Below are positions 1 to 9,283 of a DNA stretch of 64,000 nt, one piece after another. Numbering within the stretch: the first letter of the stretch is position 1; every line of letters begins with the position of its first letter. The notes under the pieces were generated by a model. That model was not told where the DNA came from. It saw only the letters and a program-made list of their open reading frames with translations, and did no database searches. The DNA is from DATCLS01 sp035296625 (GTDB lineage: Bacteria > Actinomycetota > Acidimicrobiia > Acidimicrobiales > VFJN01): positions 1 through 64,000 of the forward strand of contig DATHAO010000067.1 of the NCBI GenBank assembly GCA_035296625.1. Direction: 5' to 3'. Both the position numbers and the translations under genes were made by a program.

Positions 1-392
<392 letters not shown>

Positions 393-640
393 AGAATTTC
401 AGACACCACTGCGAGCAGTGGAGCCCAATCGATAGAGAAACCTCGTACCCGGGGGAATAGCCCGAGACACGAGGCACTGGCACCTACTATCTGGATGATG
501 CCGAAGCATCTTCCGGAATTTGACGGTGCGTCTACTAACATCGCGACCACATCGGAAGCAGAGCCTCCGAGGCGGTCGCCCGCACTCGCTCTCTCGTCCT
601 CTCTTCTGTTTTCAAGGAGCGATTCCGCTTCGGGCACGTG
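393..640 (-). other. transcribed 16S leader, no gene
   Basis: This stretch lies between the last promoter module and the 16S 5' end. It holds no plausible coding sequence. On the minus strand, about 601-622 reads CTCCTTGAAAACAGAAG, which resembles the boxA-containing antitermination segment of Gram-positive rRNA leaders. The rest is presumably removed by RNase III-type processing. The boxA match is by eye and weak. Confidence 0.45.
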
Positions 641-1002
641 ACCTCAACAGGTCGTTGGTGCCTTTCACATTCGCTTTGGCTCGTTCGCCTCTACGGGCTT
701 TCGAGCCGGTATTTCCCTTGCCCATAGGACCTTAGCAGGTCTTCCGAGCCCTTCAAATCCGGCCCGTTGACCTCTTCCGAAGTCGCTTGGCCGCATTTCG
801 ATCGGCTCGTTGACCGTAACAGGTCTGCGGAGCCCTCGAACACTTCGGGGTCCGATGACGCTGGAACCCTGGAGCGAGTCGTCGAACTCACCCGGGGCTC
901 AAGACTAGCGGCCCTCTGGAGTCTTCCAACTCGCTCGCCCTGCCCGGACGGGCGCCGTGCGGGGCGAAGAGTTAATCTAGCGAGACCCCTGGGGAACGTC
1001 AA
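641..1002 (-). promoter_or_regulatory. tandem rRNA promoter array (P1 plus four similar modules)
   Basis: P1 is close to consensus on the minus strand: TTGACG at 997-1002, a 17-base spacer and TAGATT at 974-979. Four further modules each have a 16-base spacer: TTGGAA/TAGTCT (924-929 / 902-907), TTCGAG/TACGGT (835-840 / 813-818), TTGAAG/TAAGGT (751-756 / 729-734) and a weaker GTGAAA/TGAGGT (663-668 / 641-646). Their -10 elements lie 84-89 bases apart, and the last three share GACCTG just before the -10, as if one promoter had been duplicated. P1 is the best supported; activity of the others is inferred. Confidence 0.7.
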
Positions 1003-1030
1003 CCTGACATCCAGGAAATCGCGGGATTCC

Positions 1031-2311
1031 TCAGCCCGGGCTTCTGACCAGGACTGCGTAGGTCCTCCTACCCTTCCGGAGGACCACGAAACCCTCGTGG
1101 AGGACGTCGTCGGGGCCGATCCGGCGGTCGACGCCGACCCTCTCCCCGTTGATGGCCACGGCGTTCTGCTCGAGGCTGCGGCGGGCGTCGCTGCGGGAGC
1201 TGGCCAGCCCCGTGTCGACGAGGGCCGCCACGACATCCACCCCGGCGGCGAGCTCCGCCTCGCCCGGCAGCGGGGCGGTGGGCACCTCGCGGGCCACGAG
1301 GGCGAGAGCGTCGGCGCCCACCTCGGCCATGCTGCCGCCGAAGAGCACCGCGGAGGCCTGCTCGGCCGCCTGCATGGCGGCCTCGCCGTGCACCAGCCGG
1401 GTCACCTCGCGCGCCAACCGGCGCTGCGCTCCCCGGCGCTCCGGGACGAGCAAGTGCTCGGCCACCACCTCGTCGATCGCGGCCAACGGCAGCAGCGTGA
1501 ACTTGGCCAGGAACTCGTGCACCTGGCAGTCGTCGGCGTTGATCCAGTGCTGGAAGAACCGGTAGGGGCTCGTCTTGTCGGGGTCGAGCCAGATGCGGGC
1601 GCCGGTCGTCTTGCCGAGCTTCGTGCCGCCGGGCGCGGTGAGGAGCGGCCACGACAGCCCGTGCACCACCCGGCCGTCGACCCGGCGGACGAGGTCGATG
1701 CCCGACACGATGTTCCCCCACTGATCCGACCCACCGATCTGCAGCTCGACCCCCCGGTTACGGGCCAGCCACAGGTAGTCGTGGGCCTGCAGCAGCATGT
1801 AGCTGAACTCGGTGAAGCTGATCCCCTGCTCGCTGGCCATGCGTTTCTTCACCGACTCGCGGGCGACCATCTGGTTCACGGTCACGTGCTTGCCCACGTC
1901 GCGCAGGAAGTCGAGCAGCGTGACGCCCTCGGTCCAGGCGCGGTTATCGACCAGGCCGTCGTCGCCGACATCGACGATGCGCCGGATCTGTGCCGAGATG
2001 GCGGCCACGTTCGCATCGAGCGTGGCGGCGTCGAGCAGGTTTCGCTCCTCGGAGCGCCCGCTCGGGTCGCCGACCATGCCGGTCGCCCCGCCCGCGAGGG
2101 CCACCGGGTTGTGGCCGGCGTCCTGGAACCGGCGCAGGACCAGGAGGCCGATCAGGTTGCCGATGTGGAGGCTGTCGGCCGTCGGGTCGCAGCCGTAGTA
2201 GAGGGTGATGGGCCCGGACGCCAGACGCTCGGCCAGAGCGGCCCGATCGGTGCTGTCGTGCACGAGGCCCCGGGCCTCCAGGTCGTCCAGGATCGTCTCC
2301 ACGGGCGTCAT
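1031..2311 (-). CDS. tyrS: tyrosyl-tRNA synthetase
   Basis: A 426-residue class I aminoacyl-tRNA synthetase that charges tRNA-Tyr in the cytoplasm. The nucleotide-binding signature HIGN is at residues 49-52, and the KMSKS-equivalent loop appears as KLGKT (231-235), as usual for bacterial TyrRS. QIGGSDQWGN is the tyrosine-site region, and an S4-like RNA-binding domain ends the protein. The chosen ATG has GAGGAC a few bases upstream; an ATG 45 bases earlier would add a non-conserved tail. The stop codon is only 28 bases from the -35 of rRNA promoter P1. No T-box leader is visible in the 159 bases upstream. Confidence 0.95.
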   Translation of the reverse strand: MTPVETILDDLEARGLVHDSTDRAALAERLASGPITLYYGCDPTADSLHIGNLIGLLVLRRFQDAGHNPVALAGGATGMVGDPSGRSEERNLLDAATLDANVAAISAQIRRIVDVGDDGLVDNRAWTEGVTLLDFLRDVGKHVTVNQMVARESVKKRMASEQGISFTEFSYMLLQAHDYLWLARNRGVELQIGGSDQWGNIVSGIDLVRRVDGRVVHGLSWPLLTAPGGTKLGKTTGARIWLDPDKTSPYRFFQHWINADDCQVHEFLAKFTLLPLAAIDEVVAEHLLVPERRGAQRRLAREVTRLVHGEAAMQAAEQASAVLFGGSMAEVGADALALVAREVPTAPLPGEAELAAGVDVVAALVDTGLASSRSDARRSLEQNAVAINGERVGVDRRIGPDDVLHEGFVVLRKGRRTYAVLVRSPG

Positions 2312-2470
2312 CGTCCTCGCCTGCTCCGTGCCCCGTCCAGCCCGTTGTCCCATCATGTCCCGGGCGGACCGGCGACCGGCCGCTGCGCCCGGCCGGCGAT
2401 CGACCAGCGGGGCCGGCGACCGGCCCCGGCGGACTGGACGGCGGGCCGCCCGGCCGGGGACCCTAGGGCC

Positions 2471-3070
2471 GTGAGCGTGGACGCCGGTCCCCCGGCGACG
2501 GACGAGAGCACCGGCCCGGCCGGTGCGGGCGGCGACGGCGGGTCACCCGGGCGCGGCTCGCGCCTCGGGCGCACGGTCATCACCGTCGTGGTGATCGGCC
2601 TGTTGGCCATGTGGGGCTACGTGATCTATCTGGCCTTCGGGCCCGGCCGCCAGCCCCCCATCGATCGGCTCGACGACCCGGCCTTCGCCGAGGCCGGCGA
2701 GTCCCGGTGCGCCGAGGCCGTGGCCGACGTCGACGCTCTGCCGTTGGCGGCCGAGAGCGCGAACGCCGCCGACCGGGCCGACGTGCTCGACCGGGCCGAC
2801 GCCATCTACGCCACGATGCTGGACGACCTCGACGGCATGACGTCGCTGGCCCCCGCGGGCGACCAGCGCAACCGGGCCGAGACCTGGCTCGCCGATTGGC
2901 GCACATACCTGCAGGACCGTGTCGACTACGCCGACCGGCTCCGCGCCGACCCGAACGCGCGCCTGCTCGTGTCGGAGAAGCCGGGCGAGGGCCGCCAGAT
3001 CACCGGCTGGATCGACGAGTTCGCGCAGGCCAACCGCATGCCGTCCTGCGCCACGCCCCTCGACGCCTGA
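2471..3070 (+). CDS. hypothetical single-pass membrane protein
   Basis: A 199-residue protein I do not recognise. It has a Gly/Pro-rich N-terminus (1-33), one hydrophobic segment (about 36-56, VITVVVIGLLAMWGYVIYLAF) and an extracytoplasmic, acidic, helix-rich domain with two cysteines and several Trp and Tyr. This suggests a type II anchored protein with the domain outside. It diverges from tyrS. The GTG at 2471 is a guess; a second in-frame GTG lies two codons later and neither has a strong ribosome-binding site. Residue composition is natural, unlike antisense readings nearby. Confidence 0.65.
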   Translation: MSVDAGPPATDESTGPAGAGGDGGSPGRGSRLGRTVITVVVIGLLAMWGYVIYLAFGPGRQPPIDRLDDPAFAEAGESRCAEAVADVDALPLAAESANAADRADVLDRADAIYATMLDDLDGMTSLAPAGDQRNRAETWLADWRTYLQDRVDYADRLRADPNARLLVSEKPGEGRQITGWIDEFAQANRMPSCATPLDA

Positions 3071-3327
3071 GGATGGGCGCCGAGCTTGGCGTGCATCAGG
3101 AGGAACCGGCGTGAGGCGGGTCGACGACCATGGCGGAGCCGGTCAGGTGGCCCTCGGCGCAGGTGCGCTCGAGCGCGTCGCGTGGGCGGCGAACGCCAGC
3201 GTGCGCGCCCGGTGCGCCTCGTGTGCCGGGTCGCCGGGGTCGGGCGGCCTCGACGTGCGCCACGGCCACCGCCAGCTCGGCGGACGGCGCCGGCACCGGG
3301 TCCCGGGCGGGCAGAGGTGCAGGCGGC

Positions 3328-4104
3328 TCACGCCCGAGACGCCGGAGACCCCCGCGAGGCCCGGGCGGCGCGCACGGCGCCGGCGGGGACCGACACGTTG
3401 GGGTCGGCGGCCACCAACCACCGCCACGGGTGCTCGGCGCCGGCGCTGAGCCCGACCCGGGTGGTCTGCACGGGGTCCGACGGCGGGGGCGAGCCGTCGT
3501 CGAGGACCACCAGGCCGCGGTCGCCGGTCACCAGGTCGGCGCCGTCGTCGCGCCGGGCGATGCCGAGCGCCTGGCACAGCTTGGCGGGGCCGCTGCACAG
3601 GTCGCGGTCGCGCCGGGCCCGAGGACGGGCGGCCCGCATGGCGTCGAGCCCGTCGAGCGGGGCGAGGGCCCGGAGCAGCACGGCCACGCCCTCGCCCTCG
3701 TCGCCGCACACAGCGTTGGCGCACCAGTGCATGCCGTAGGTGAAGTAGACGTACAGGCGCCCCGGACGGCCGAACATCGTGCGGTTGCGTGACGTCTCAC
3801 CCCGGTACGCGTGGCTGCCGGGGTCGATCCCCCCGCAGTAGGCCTCGACCTCGACGATCCGGCCCGACCGCTCGGGCCCGTCCGGCCCGGCCCGCCGTAC
3901 CACCACCTTGCCGAGCAGGTCGGGCGCGACCTCACGGGGGTCGCGTGCGTAGAAGGCGCGGGCCAGCACGACCCGGGGCGACGCCTCACCGGCGCTCACC
4001 TGCGGGCGACCGGCCCGGGCCTGCGACACCGGAGCGACCGCGCCCGTGGCCGCCGCGGCTGCGGCCCCGGCCGGGAGCGAGCCGGGGGGTCCCCCAGCGG
4101 CCAT
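3328..4104 (-). CDS. DNA-3-methyladenine glycosylase (AAG/MPG family)
   Basis: A 258-residue enzyme of the mammalian-type alkyladenine glycosylase fold, which flips out and excises alkylated or deaminated purines in base-excision repair. Visible family motifs are DLLGK, RIVEVEAY (catalytic Glu region), DPGSHAYRG, a tyrosine-rich YVYFTYGMH strand that holds the flipped base, and GPAKLCQALGI. The first 40 or so residues are Ala/Gly-rich and not part of the fold. The ATG overlaps the argH stop (TGATG), so it is probably translated by reinitiation after argH. The link to arginine synthesis looks positional only. Confidence 0.9.
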   Translation of the reverse strand: MAAGGPPGSLPAGAAAAAATGAVAPVSQARAGRPQVSAGEASPRVVLARAFYARDPREVAPDLLGKVVVRRAGPDGPERSGRIVEVEAYCGGIDPGSHAYRGETSRNRTMFGRPGRLYVYFTYGMHWCANAVCGDEGEGVAVLLRALAPLDGLDAMRAARPRARRDRDLCSGPAKLCQALGIARRDDGADLVTGDRGLVVLDDGSPPPSDPVQTTRVGLSAGAEHPWRWLVAADPNVSVPAGAVRAARASRGSPASRA

Positions 4105-5483
4105 CAGCCCACCCGCTCGGCGTCGAGCTCGAGGCGGCGGCCGAAGCGGCGAAGCTGCTGGGCCACCGGCTCGGGACCGGCGCCCCCGGGCGTCGTCCGC
4201 CGGGCCACGGACCGGCCCGGCTCCAGCAGCGCCGCGCCCTCGGCGCCGAGCGCCGGGTGGGCGTCGACCAGCTCGGCGAGCGGCACCCGCCGCTCCAGGC
4301 TGTCGCGCACCAGCGCTCCGACGAGGGCGTGGGCGTCGCGGAACGGCATGCCCCGGTCGACAAGCAGCTCGGCCAGGTCGGTGGCCGCCGCGTAGGGCGT
4401 GTCGGCCGCGCCCTGCATGCGGGCGGCGTCGAAGGTGAGCGTCGCGTAGAGCCCCGCCATCGCACCGAGCGCCAGGCGGACCTGGTCGACGGCGTCGAAC
4501 AGCGGCTCCTTGTCCTCCTGGAGGTCGCGGTTGTAGCTCAGCGGCAGGCCCTTGAGCGTGGTCAGCAGGCCCGTGAGGTCGCCGATCAGGCGGCCTGCCT
4601 TGCCCCGGGCCAACTCGGCGATGTCGGGGTTCTTCTTCTGGGGCAGCATCGAGGAGCCGGTGGCGTAGGCGTCGTCGAGGTGGGCGAAGCCGAACTCGGC
4701 GGTCGACCACAGGATCACCTCCTCGCCCATGCGCGACAGGTGCACACCGAGCAGGCTCAGCGCGAACAGGCCCTCGGCCACGAAGTCTCGGTCGCTCACG
4801 GCGTCGAGGCTGTTGTCGAAGGTGCCGGAAAAGCCCATGTCGTGGGCCGTGGCGTCCGGCTCCAGCGGCAAGGACGAGCCGGCGAGCGCCCCGGCACCGA
4901 GCGGCGAGACGTCGAGGCGGCGCCGGCAGTCGACGAGCCGGTCGACGTCGCGGGCGAGCGCCCACCCATGGGCGAGGAGGTGGTGGGCGAGCAGCACCGG
5001 CTGGGCCTGCTGCATGTGCGTGTAGCCGGGCAGGTACGCAGGCCCGGCGTCGTGAGCCCGGTCGAGCAGCACCTGCTGGAGTGCCAGGACCCGGCGGGCC
5101 ACGTCTGCCAGCTCGCGCTTGGTCCACAGGCGCAGGTCGGTGGCGACCTGGTCGTTGCGGCTGCGCCCGGTGTGGAGCTTGGCGCCCGCCGGCCCGGCCA
5201 GCGCCGTCACCCGCCGCTCGATCGCGGTGTGGATGTCCTCGTCGCTGGGCTCGAACGCGAAGGCGTCGGTGCGCAGCTCCTCGCGGACCCTGTCGAGCGC
5301 GGCGAGCACGACGTTGGCCTCCTCCTCGGACAGGATCTTCGAGCGGGCCAGGCCCCGGACATGGGCCCGACTGCACGCCAGGTCGTCGTCGGCCAGGCGC
5401 CGGTCGAACGGCAGGCTCACCGTGAAGTCGAGCAGCTCGTCGGCCTGGCCGCCGCCGAGCCGGCCGTGCCACAGCGTGCTCAT
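4104..5483 (-). CDS. argH: argininosuccinate lyase
   Basis: A 459-residue member of the aspartase/fumarase superfamily that splits argininosuccinate into arginine and fumarate, the last step of arginine synthesis. The signature loop GSSMLPQKKNPD (family GSxxMxxKxN) carries the catalytic serine. TGRSRNDQVATD and the YTHMQQAQP region (general base His) are intact. Length is normal. The start codon overlaps the argG stop in an ATGA arrangement, indicating coupled translation. It closes the arg cluster. Confidence 0.97.
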   Translation of the reverse strand: MSTLWHGRLGGGQADELLDFTVSLPFDRRLADDDLACSRAHVRGLARSKILSEEEANVVLAALDRVREELRTDAFAFEPSDEDIHTAIERRVTALAGPAGAKLHTGRSRNDQVATDLRLWTKRELADVARRVLALQQVLLDRAHDAGPAYLPGYTHMQQAQPVLLAHHLLAHGWALARDVDRLVDCRRRLDVSPLGAGALAGSSLPLEPDATAHDMGFSGTFDNSLDAVSDRDFVAEGLFALSLLGVHLSRMGEEVILWSTAEFGFAHLDDAYATGSSMLPQKKNPDIAELARGKAGRLIGDLTGLLTTLKGLPLSYNRDLQEDKEPLFDAVDQVRLALGAMAGLYATLTFDAARMQGAADTPYAAATDLAELLVDRGMPFRDAHALVGALVRDSLERRVPLAELVDAHPALGAEGAALLEPGRSVARRTTPGGAGPEPVAQQLRRFGRRLELDAERVG

Positions 5484-6682
5484 GCGCCGGTGGACCCCGG
5501 GCCCTGGATGCCCGACCACGTCTCGATGCCGAGGCCCCACAGCCGCACGAAGCCCTCGCTGTCCTCGTGGCGGAAGCTGTCGGCTGCGTCGTAGGTGGCA
5601 AGGCCGTAGTCGTAGAGGCTCGACGCGCTGCGCCGGCCTGTGACCCGGCACGACCCCGGCGACAGGTGCAGGCGCACCTCGCCGGTCACATGGCTCTGGC
5701 TCTCCCCCACGAACGCGTCGAACGCCTGCTTGAGCGGGCTGAACCAGAGGCCGTCGTAGACGAGCTCGGCGTAGCGGGAGGCGATGCGGCCCTTCTCGCG
5801 GCTGAGGTCGCGCTCGAGGCAGATGCTCTCGAGGTCGGCGTGTGCCATGAGCAGGGCCAGGCTGGCCGGGCACTCGTAGGTCTCGCGGCTCTTGATGCCG
5901 ACCCGGCGGTTCTCGACCATGTCGATGCGCCCCCAGCCGTAGCTGCCGACCACCGTGCCGAGCCGCTCGACGAGCTCGTGGGCCCGCAGCACCTCGCCGT
6001 CGAGCGCCACGGGCACGCCCTGGTCGAAGCCGACGACCACGTCGACCGGCTCGGTGGCCATCGGCTTCGTCAGCATCCACACCCCGGGCGGAGGCACGGC
6101 CCACGGGTCCTCCATCTCGCCGCACTCGATGGCCCGGCCCCAGAGGTTGTCGTCGATGGAGTAGACCTTCTCCTTCGTCGCCGTGATCGGGATGCCGTGG
6201 TCGTAGGCGTAGAGGATGCACTGCTCACGGGTCATGCCCCAACCCCGCACCGGGGCCAGCACGTCGAGGTCGGGGGCCAGCGCCCGCGTCGACACCTCGA
6301 AACGCACCTGGTCGTTGCCCTTGCCGGTGCAACCATGGGCGACGGCGTCCGCGCCGTGCTCGCGCGCGGCCCGCACGAGGTGCTTCACGATGACCGGCCG
6401 AGACAGGGCCGAGACGAGGGGATAGCGGTCCTCGTAGAGGGCGTTGGCCCGCAGGGTCGGCACGCAGTAGTCGCGGGCGAACTCCTCGCGCGCGTCGACC
6501 ACAGTGGCCTCGACGGCGCCGGCCGCCCGGGCGCGCTCGCGCAGGACGTCCCAGTCCTCGGACGACTGCCCGACATCGACCGCCAGGGCGATCACGTCGA
6601 CACCCCAGTTCTCGATCATCCACCTAACGGCCACCGAGGTGTCGAGGCCTCCGCTGTAGGCGAGGACGACTCGCTTCGCCAT
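5480..6682 (-). CDS. argG: argininosuccinate synthase
   Basis: A 400-residue ATP-dependent ligase joining citrulline and aspartate. The N-terminal PP-loop AYSGGLDTS (about residues 8-16) and the central motif GCTGKGNDQVRFE are intact. The ATG is preceded by AGGAAAGGGAC, a reasonable ribosome-binding site, and matches the usual N-terminus MAKRVVLAYSGG. A 53-base gap separates it from argR, the only sizeable gap within argC-argH, so a secondary promoter for argGH is possible. No ARG box was found in that gap. Confidence 0.97.
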   Translation of the reverse strand: MAKRVVLAYSGGLDTSVAVRWMIENWGVDVIALAVDVGQSSEDWDVLRERARAAGAVEATVVDAREEFARDYCVPTLRANALYEDRYPLVSALSRPVIVKHLVRAAREHGADAVAHGCTGKGNDQVRFEVSTRALAPDLDVLAPVRGWGMTREQCILYAYDHGIPITATKEKVYSIDDNLWGRAIECGEMEDPWAVPPPGVWMLTKPMATEPVDVVVGFDQGVPVALDGEVLRAHELVERLGTVVGSYGWGRIDMVENRRVGIKSRETYECPASLALLMAHADLESICLERDLSREKGRIASRYAELVYDGLWFSPLKQAFDAFVGESQSHVTGEVRLHLSPGSCRVTGRRSASSLYDYGLATYDAADSFRHEDSEGFVRLWGLGIETWSGIQGPGSTGA

Positions 6683-6735
6683 CACTGTCCCTTTCCTGTC
6701 GCTCGCCGACGAGCGCTCGGTCGAAGAATCCTGGT

Positions 6736-7224
6736 CTAGACGCCGGCCAGCTCGGCGAGCCGGCGGGCCATCTCGTGGCCGGGCACGTCCTCGGCGACGA
6801 TCACGACGAGCGTGTCGTCGCCGGCCACGGTGCCCAGCACGTCGCTCCACCCGGAACGGTCGAGCGCCGAGGCCACCACGTGCGCCGAGCCCGGCGGCGT
6901 GCGCAGCACCACCAGGTTGTGCGAGTGGCTCACCTCCACGACCCACTCGCTGAACACCCGGCGCAGGTGCGTCTCGGGCGCCCGCTGCTCGGTGGGCAAC
7001 TCGGGGATGGCGTACACGGTCTCTCCGCCGGCCACCCGCACCTTGATGGCGCCGAGGTCCTCGAGGTCGCGGGAGACCGTGGCCTGGGTGGCGGCCACGC
7101 CCTCGTCGGCCAGCAGGTCGACGAGCTGGCCCTGGCTGGTCACCGCCTGCTCGGCCAGGAGCCGGGCCACGCGGTGCTGGCGCTGGGGCTTGGCGAGGGT
7201 CCGCAGGCCCCCCTCGACGCTCAC
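6736..7224 (-). CDS. argR: arginine repressor
   Basis: A 162-residue ArgR/AhrC transcription factor. The N-terminal winged helix-turn-helix (about 10-75) contains GVAATQATVSRDLEDLGAIK-type recognition residues. The C-terminal oligomerisation and arginine-binding domain contains the GTVAGDDTLVVIV motif, with the paired aspartates that bind the arginine corepressor. It is expected to bind the palindromes before argC (12399-12412) and carA (49060-49073). The GTG start overlaps the argF stop by four bases. Being inside the operon it represses, it should be autoregulated. Confidence 0.95.
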   Translation of the reverse strand: MSVEGGLRTLAKPQRQHRVARLLAEQAVTSQGQLVDLLADEGVAATQATVSRDLEDLGAIKVRVAGGETVYAIPELPTEQRAPETHLRRVFSEWVVEVSHSHNLVVLRTPPGSAHVVASALDRSGWSDVLGTVAGDDTLVVIVAEDVPGHEMARRLAELAGV

Positions 7225-8120
7225 CGGGCCTGCTCCAGGAGCCAGGTCAGCAGGCCTCGGAAGGCGTGCAGGCGGTTGTGCGCCTGCGCCACCACGCGGC
7301 TGCGGTCGCCGTCGACGACGGAGGCCGCCACCTCCTCGCCCCGGTGCGCCGGCAGGCAGTGCATGAACACGGCGTCGGGGGCGGCGGCGGCCATGACGCG
7401 ATCGTCGACCTGGAAGCCCTCGAAGGCCCGGCGGCGGGCGTCGGCCTCGCCCTCCTGGCCCATCGACGCCCACACGTCGGTGTGCACGGCACGGGCGCCG
7501 GCCACGGCCTCGTCGGGCCGGGTCGTCACCAGCGGCCCGCCGCCCGCCGCCCGCAGCCGGTGGAGATCGGCCTCGCCGGGCCCGTAGCCGGGCGGGCACG
7601 CCAGTCGGACCTTCATGCCGAGCGCCGTGGCGCCCAGCGCGAGCGACCGTGCAACGTTGTTGAAGTCGCCCACCCAGGCGAGCGTCGACCCCGCCAGCTC
7701 GCCGAGGTCGTGGCGCATCGTGAGCAGGTCGGCGAGCGCCTGGCAGGGGTGGCCGCGGTCCGACAGCAGGTTGACGACCGGCACCGTGGCGGCGGCCGCC
7801 ATCTCCTCGAGCAGCTCGTGGTGGAACACCCGGCCCCCGAGCGCCGCGTGGTAGCCCGACAGCACGCGCGCGACGTCCGCGACCGGCTCGCGCTCGCCGG
7901 TGCCGATCTCGTCACGGCGGAAGGTGAGCGGATGGCCGCCGAGCTGCACGACCGCCACCTCGCACGAGTGCCGGGTGCGTAGCGACGGCTTCTCGAAGTA
8001 CAGGCCGACCGAGCGGCCGGCGAGCAGGTCCCCCTGCGCCGGCTGGTCGGCCAGCCGCAGCACGTCGACCAGCTCGTCCGGGCCGAGGTCGTCGATTTCG
8101 AGCAGGTGGCGGGGGCTCAC
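7221..8120 (-). CDS. argF: ornithine carbamoyltransferase
   Basis: A 299-residue enzyme making citrulline from ornithine and carbamoyl phosphate. Carbamoyl-phosphate binding residues are seen in SLRTR (46-50) and HPCQ (124-127), and the ornithine-site cysteine in HCLP (254-257). The product of carAB, also in this window, is its second substrate. ATGA overlap with argD upstream and GTGA overlap with argR downstream place it firmly in one transcription unit. Length is normal for the anabolic form. Confidence 0.97.
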   Translation of the reverse strand: MSPRHLLEIDDLGPDELVDVLRLADQPAQGDLLAGRSVGLYFEKPSLRTRHSCEVAVVQLGGHPLTFRRDEIGTGEREPVADVARVLSGYHAALGGRVFHHELLEEMAAAATVPVVNLLSDRGHPCQALADLLTMRHDLGELAGSTLAWVGDFNNVARSLALGATALGMKVRLACPPGYGPGEADLHRLRAAGGGPLVTTRPDEAVAGARAVHTDVWASMGQEGEADARRRAFEGFQVDDRVMAAAAPDAVFMHCLPAHRGEEVAASVVDGDRSRVVAQAHNRLHAFRGLLTWLLEQAR

Positions 8121-9283
8121 GACGCGAGCACCTTGGCCACGACCTCGACCGCATGGTGGATCTCGTCGTCGGTGATCAGCAGCGACGGCGCGAAGCGCAG
8201 GGCCGTCGGCGTGACGGCGTTGGCCACGAGACCGGCGTCGAGCAGCGCGGCGTTGACCTCGCGGGCGTCGCGCCCGTCGAGCTCGACGGCGAGCAGCAGG
8301 CCGAGGCCGCGCACGCCGGCGACCCCGGACAGGGAGGACAGGCCCTGGGTGAGCCGGTCACCGGCCCGGGCGGCCCGGACGGGCACGTCCTCGGCGTGCA
8401 TGACCGCCAGCACGGCCCGGGCCGCAGCGGTTACGAGCGGCTGGCCCCCGAAGGTCGTGGCGTGGTCGCCGGGCTGGAACACGCCGGCCACGTCCGCCCG
8501 GGCCCAGCAGGCGCCGATCGGCACGCCGTTGCCGAGCGCCTTGGCCATCGTCACCACGTCGGGCCGCACCTCCGCGTGCTGAAACGCGAACCAACGGCCG
8601 GTGCGGCCGAGGCCGGTCTGCACCTCGTCGACCATCATCAGCGCGCCCCGCTCGTCGCACAGCCGGCGCACGCCGCCCAGGTACGCCGCCGACGCCGGGT
8701 TCACGCCGCCCTCGCCCTGCACGGCCTCGATGAGGACGGCCGCCACCGTCGGGTCGAGCGCCGCCGCGAGAGCGTCGAGGTCGTCCCAGGCGACGTGGCG
8801 GAAGCCCTCGGGCAGCGGCTGGAACGCCTCGTGCTTGGCCGGCTGGCCGGTGGCGTGCAGCGTGGCGAGCGTGCGGCCGTGGAAGCTGCCGTAGGCCGAC
8901 ACGACGACGTGGCGTCCTGGGCCGCCGAACCTCCGGGCCAACTTGATCGCGCACTCGTTGGCCTCGGCGCCCGAGTTGCAGAAGAAGACCTGGCCGTCGG
9001 CGGGCTCGCCGTCACCGACCAGCCGATCGAGCGTGCGGGCGACCTCGGGACCGGGCTCGGTGCCGAACAGGTTCGACACGTGGAGCAGCGTGCGGGCCTG
9101 GGCGTCGAGGGCGTCGGCCACCGCAGGGTGGGCGTGGCCGAGCGAGGTGACGGCCAGGCCCGAGAGCATGTCGAGGTAGCGGCGGCCGGCATCGTCGACC
9201 AGCCAGGCGCCGTCGCCACGCACGAAGGTGACGCGCGGCGATGCGTAGGTGGGCATGAGCGGGCTGGCCTCGGCCACGGTCAT
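8117..9283 (-). CDS. argD: acetylornithine aminotransferase
   Basis: A 388-residue class III PLP-dependent aminotransferase converting N-acetylglutamate semialdehyde to N-acetylornithine. The PLP phosphate site NSGAEANE (103-110), the aspartate in MVDEVQTGLGRTG and the Schiff-base lysine in TMAKALGNG (Lys248) are all present. It lies between argB and argF with 4-base overlaps on both sides. In actinobacteria the same enzyme may also serve lysine synthesis; the sequence cannot settle that. Confidence 0.96.
   Translation of the reverse strand: MTVAEASPLMPTYASPRVTFVRGDGAWLVDDAGRRYLDMLSGLAVTSLGHAHPAVADALDAQARTLLHVSNLFGTEPGPEVARTLDRLVGDGEPADGQVFFCNSGAEANECAIKLARRFGGPGRHVVVSAYGSFHGRTLATLHATGQPAKHEAFQPLPEGFRHVAWDDLDALAAALDPTVAAVLIEAVQGEGGVNPASAAYLGGVRRLCDERGALMMVDEVQTGLGRTGRWFAFQHAEVRPDVVTMAKALGNGVPIGACWARADVAGVFQPGDHATTFGGQPLVTAAARAVLAVMHAEDVPVRAARAGDRLTQGLSSLSGVAGVRGLGLLLAVELDGRDAREVNAALLDAGLVANAVTPTALRFAPSLLITDDEIHHAVEVVAKVLAS

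Noticed and set aside
2312..2470. T-box riboswitch before tyrS
   Set aside because: The 159-base gap lacks the T-box sequence and stem features.
767..3070. One 767-codon plus-strand frame running from the rRNA promoters through tyrS
   Set aside because: Most of it is antisense to TyrS and crosses the rRNA promoters. Only the last 199 codons (from 2471) have natural composition, and these are kept as a membrane protein.
3071..3327. Possible minus-strand gene of about 66 codons after the glycosylase gene
   Set aside because: No start with a ribosome-binding site and no recognisable sequence. I treat it as a convergent gap.
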